Shown here: piece by piece, positions 5,098 to 5,201 of the stretch
Layout: every line of letters begins with the position of its first letter
Numbering within the stretch: the first letter of the stretch is position 1
Source of the DNA: CAYRVX01 sp964642165
Lineage (GTDB): Bacteria > Planctomycetota > Phycisphaerae > SM23-33
DNA: 5,201 nucleotides
NCBI GenBank assembly: GCA_964642165.1
Contig: CAZXOC010000418.1
Location: 1-5,201, forward strand
Direction of reading: 5' to 3'
Made by a program: the position numbers and the translations under genes
The notes under the pieces: model-generated
What the model saw: only the letters and a program-made list of their open reading frames with translations
Told to the model about the DNA's origin: nothing
Databases searched by the model: none

Positions 5098-5201
5098 GCG
5101 GTCTCCCGTGTCCGTGGTCAGCGAGACGACCCGGCCCACGTCGCCCCGACGGGGAAGCCCAAACGGGCTGGAACTTCAGATTCTCTGTGTTTTTTCGTTG
5201 A

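Noticed and set aside
5156..5195. Intrinsic terminator on the plus strand (AGCCC/GGGCT stem plus T-run)
   Set aside because: The stem is 5 bp and the six T lie about 20 bases after it; no plus-strand gene ends nearby.

Overview
This is a GC-rich (roughly 70%) bacterial chromosomal window with long spurious open frames on both strands. The gene content suggests a Gram-negative-type bacterium with an outer membrane. From remembered family resemblance only, the secreted SH3-like protein and the style of LpxB fit Planctomycetota, probably class Phycisphaerae. That placement is an inference and was not tested by a search.

Layout. Positions 1-1433 (minus strand) hold the 5' part of a large secreted protein. 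It has a signal peptide, two SH3-like domains, a helical segment, a small beta-rich C-terminal domain and a TonB-like Pro/Lys rod encoded by 48-bp tandem repeats that run off the left edge. It has a good ribosome binding site and a near-consensus sigma70-type promoter. Positions 1648-2493 (minus) encode a soluble orphan histidine kinase starting at GTG. A 177-bp divergent intergenic region with a perfect 22-bp palindrome near its middle separates it from a plus-strand run. That run is a 91-residue protein of unknown function (2671-2946), then acpS (3034-3432) overlapping lpxB (3429-4571) by an ATGA junction. Convergent with lpxB is a 117-residue free-standing tRNA-binding OB-fold protein of the MetRS C-terminal type (4605-4958, minus), with its own promoter and ribosome binding site. 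The last 243 bp carry that promoter, a strong hairpin and an AT-richer right edge, with no supported gene.

How the genes fit together. AcpS makes holo-acyl carrier protein, which supplies acyl chains for fatty acids and for the acyltransfer steps of lipid A. LpxB performs the later disaccharide-forming step, so the overlapping pair is a plausible envelope-lipid unit. The secreted SH3/Pro-rod protein also points to the envelope. The kinase has no response regulator here, so its pathway cannot be read from this window. I see no defence system, mobile element, CRISPR array or RNA gene. The most interesting items are the repeat-driven rod protein, the divergent-region palindrome, the non-canonical motifs in LpxB, the possible leaderless start of acpS and the strong hairpin near 5084.
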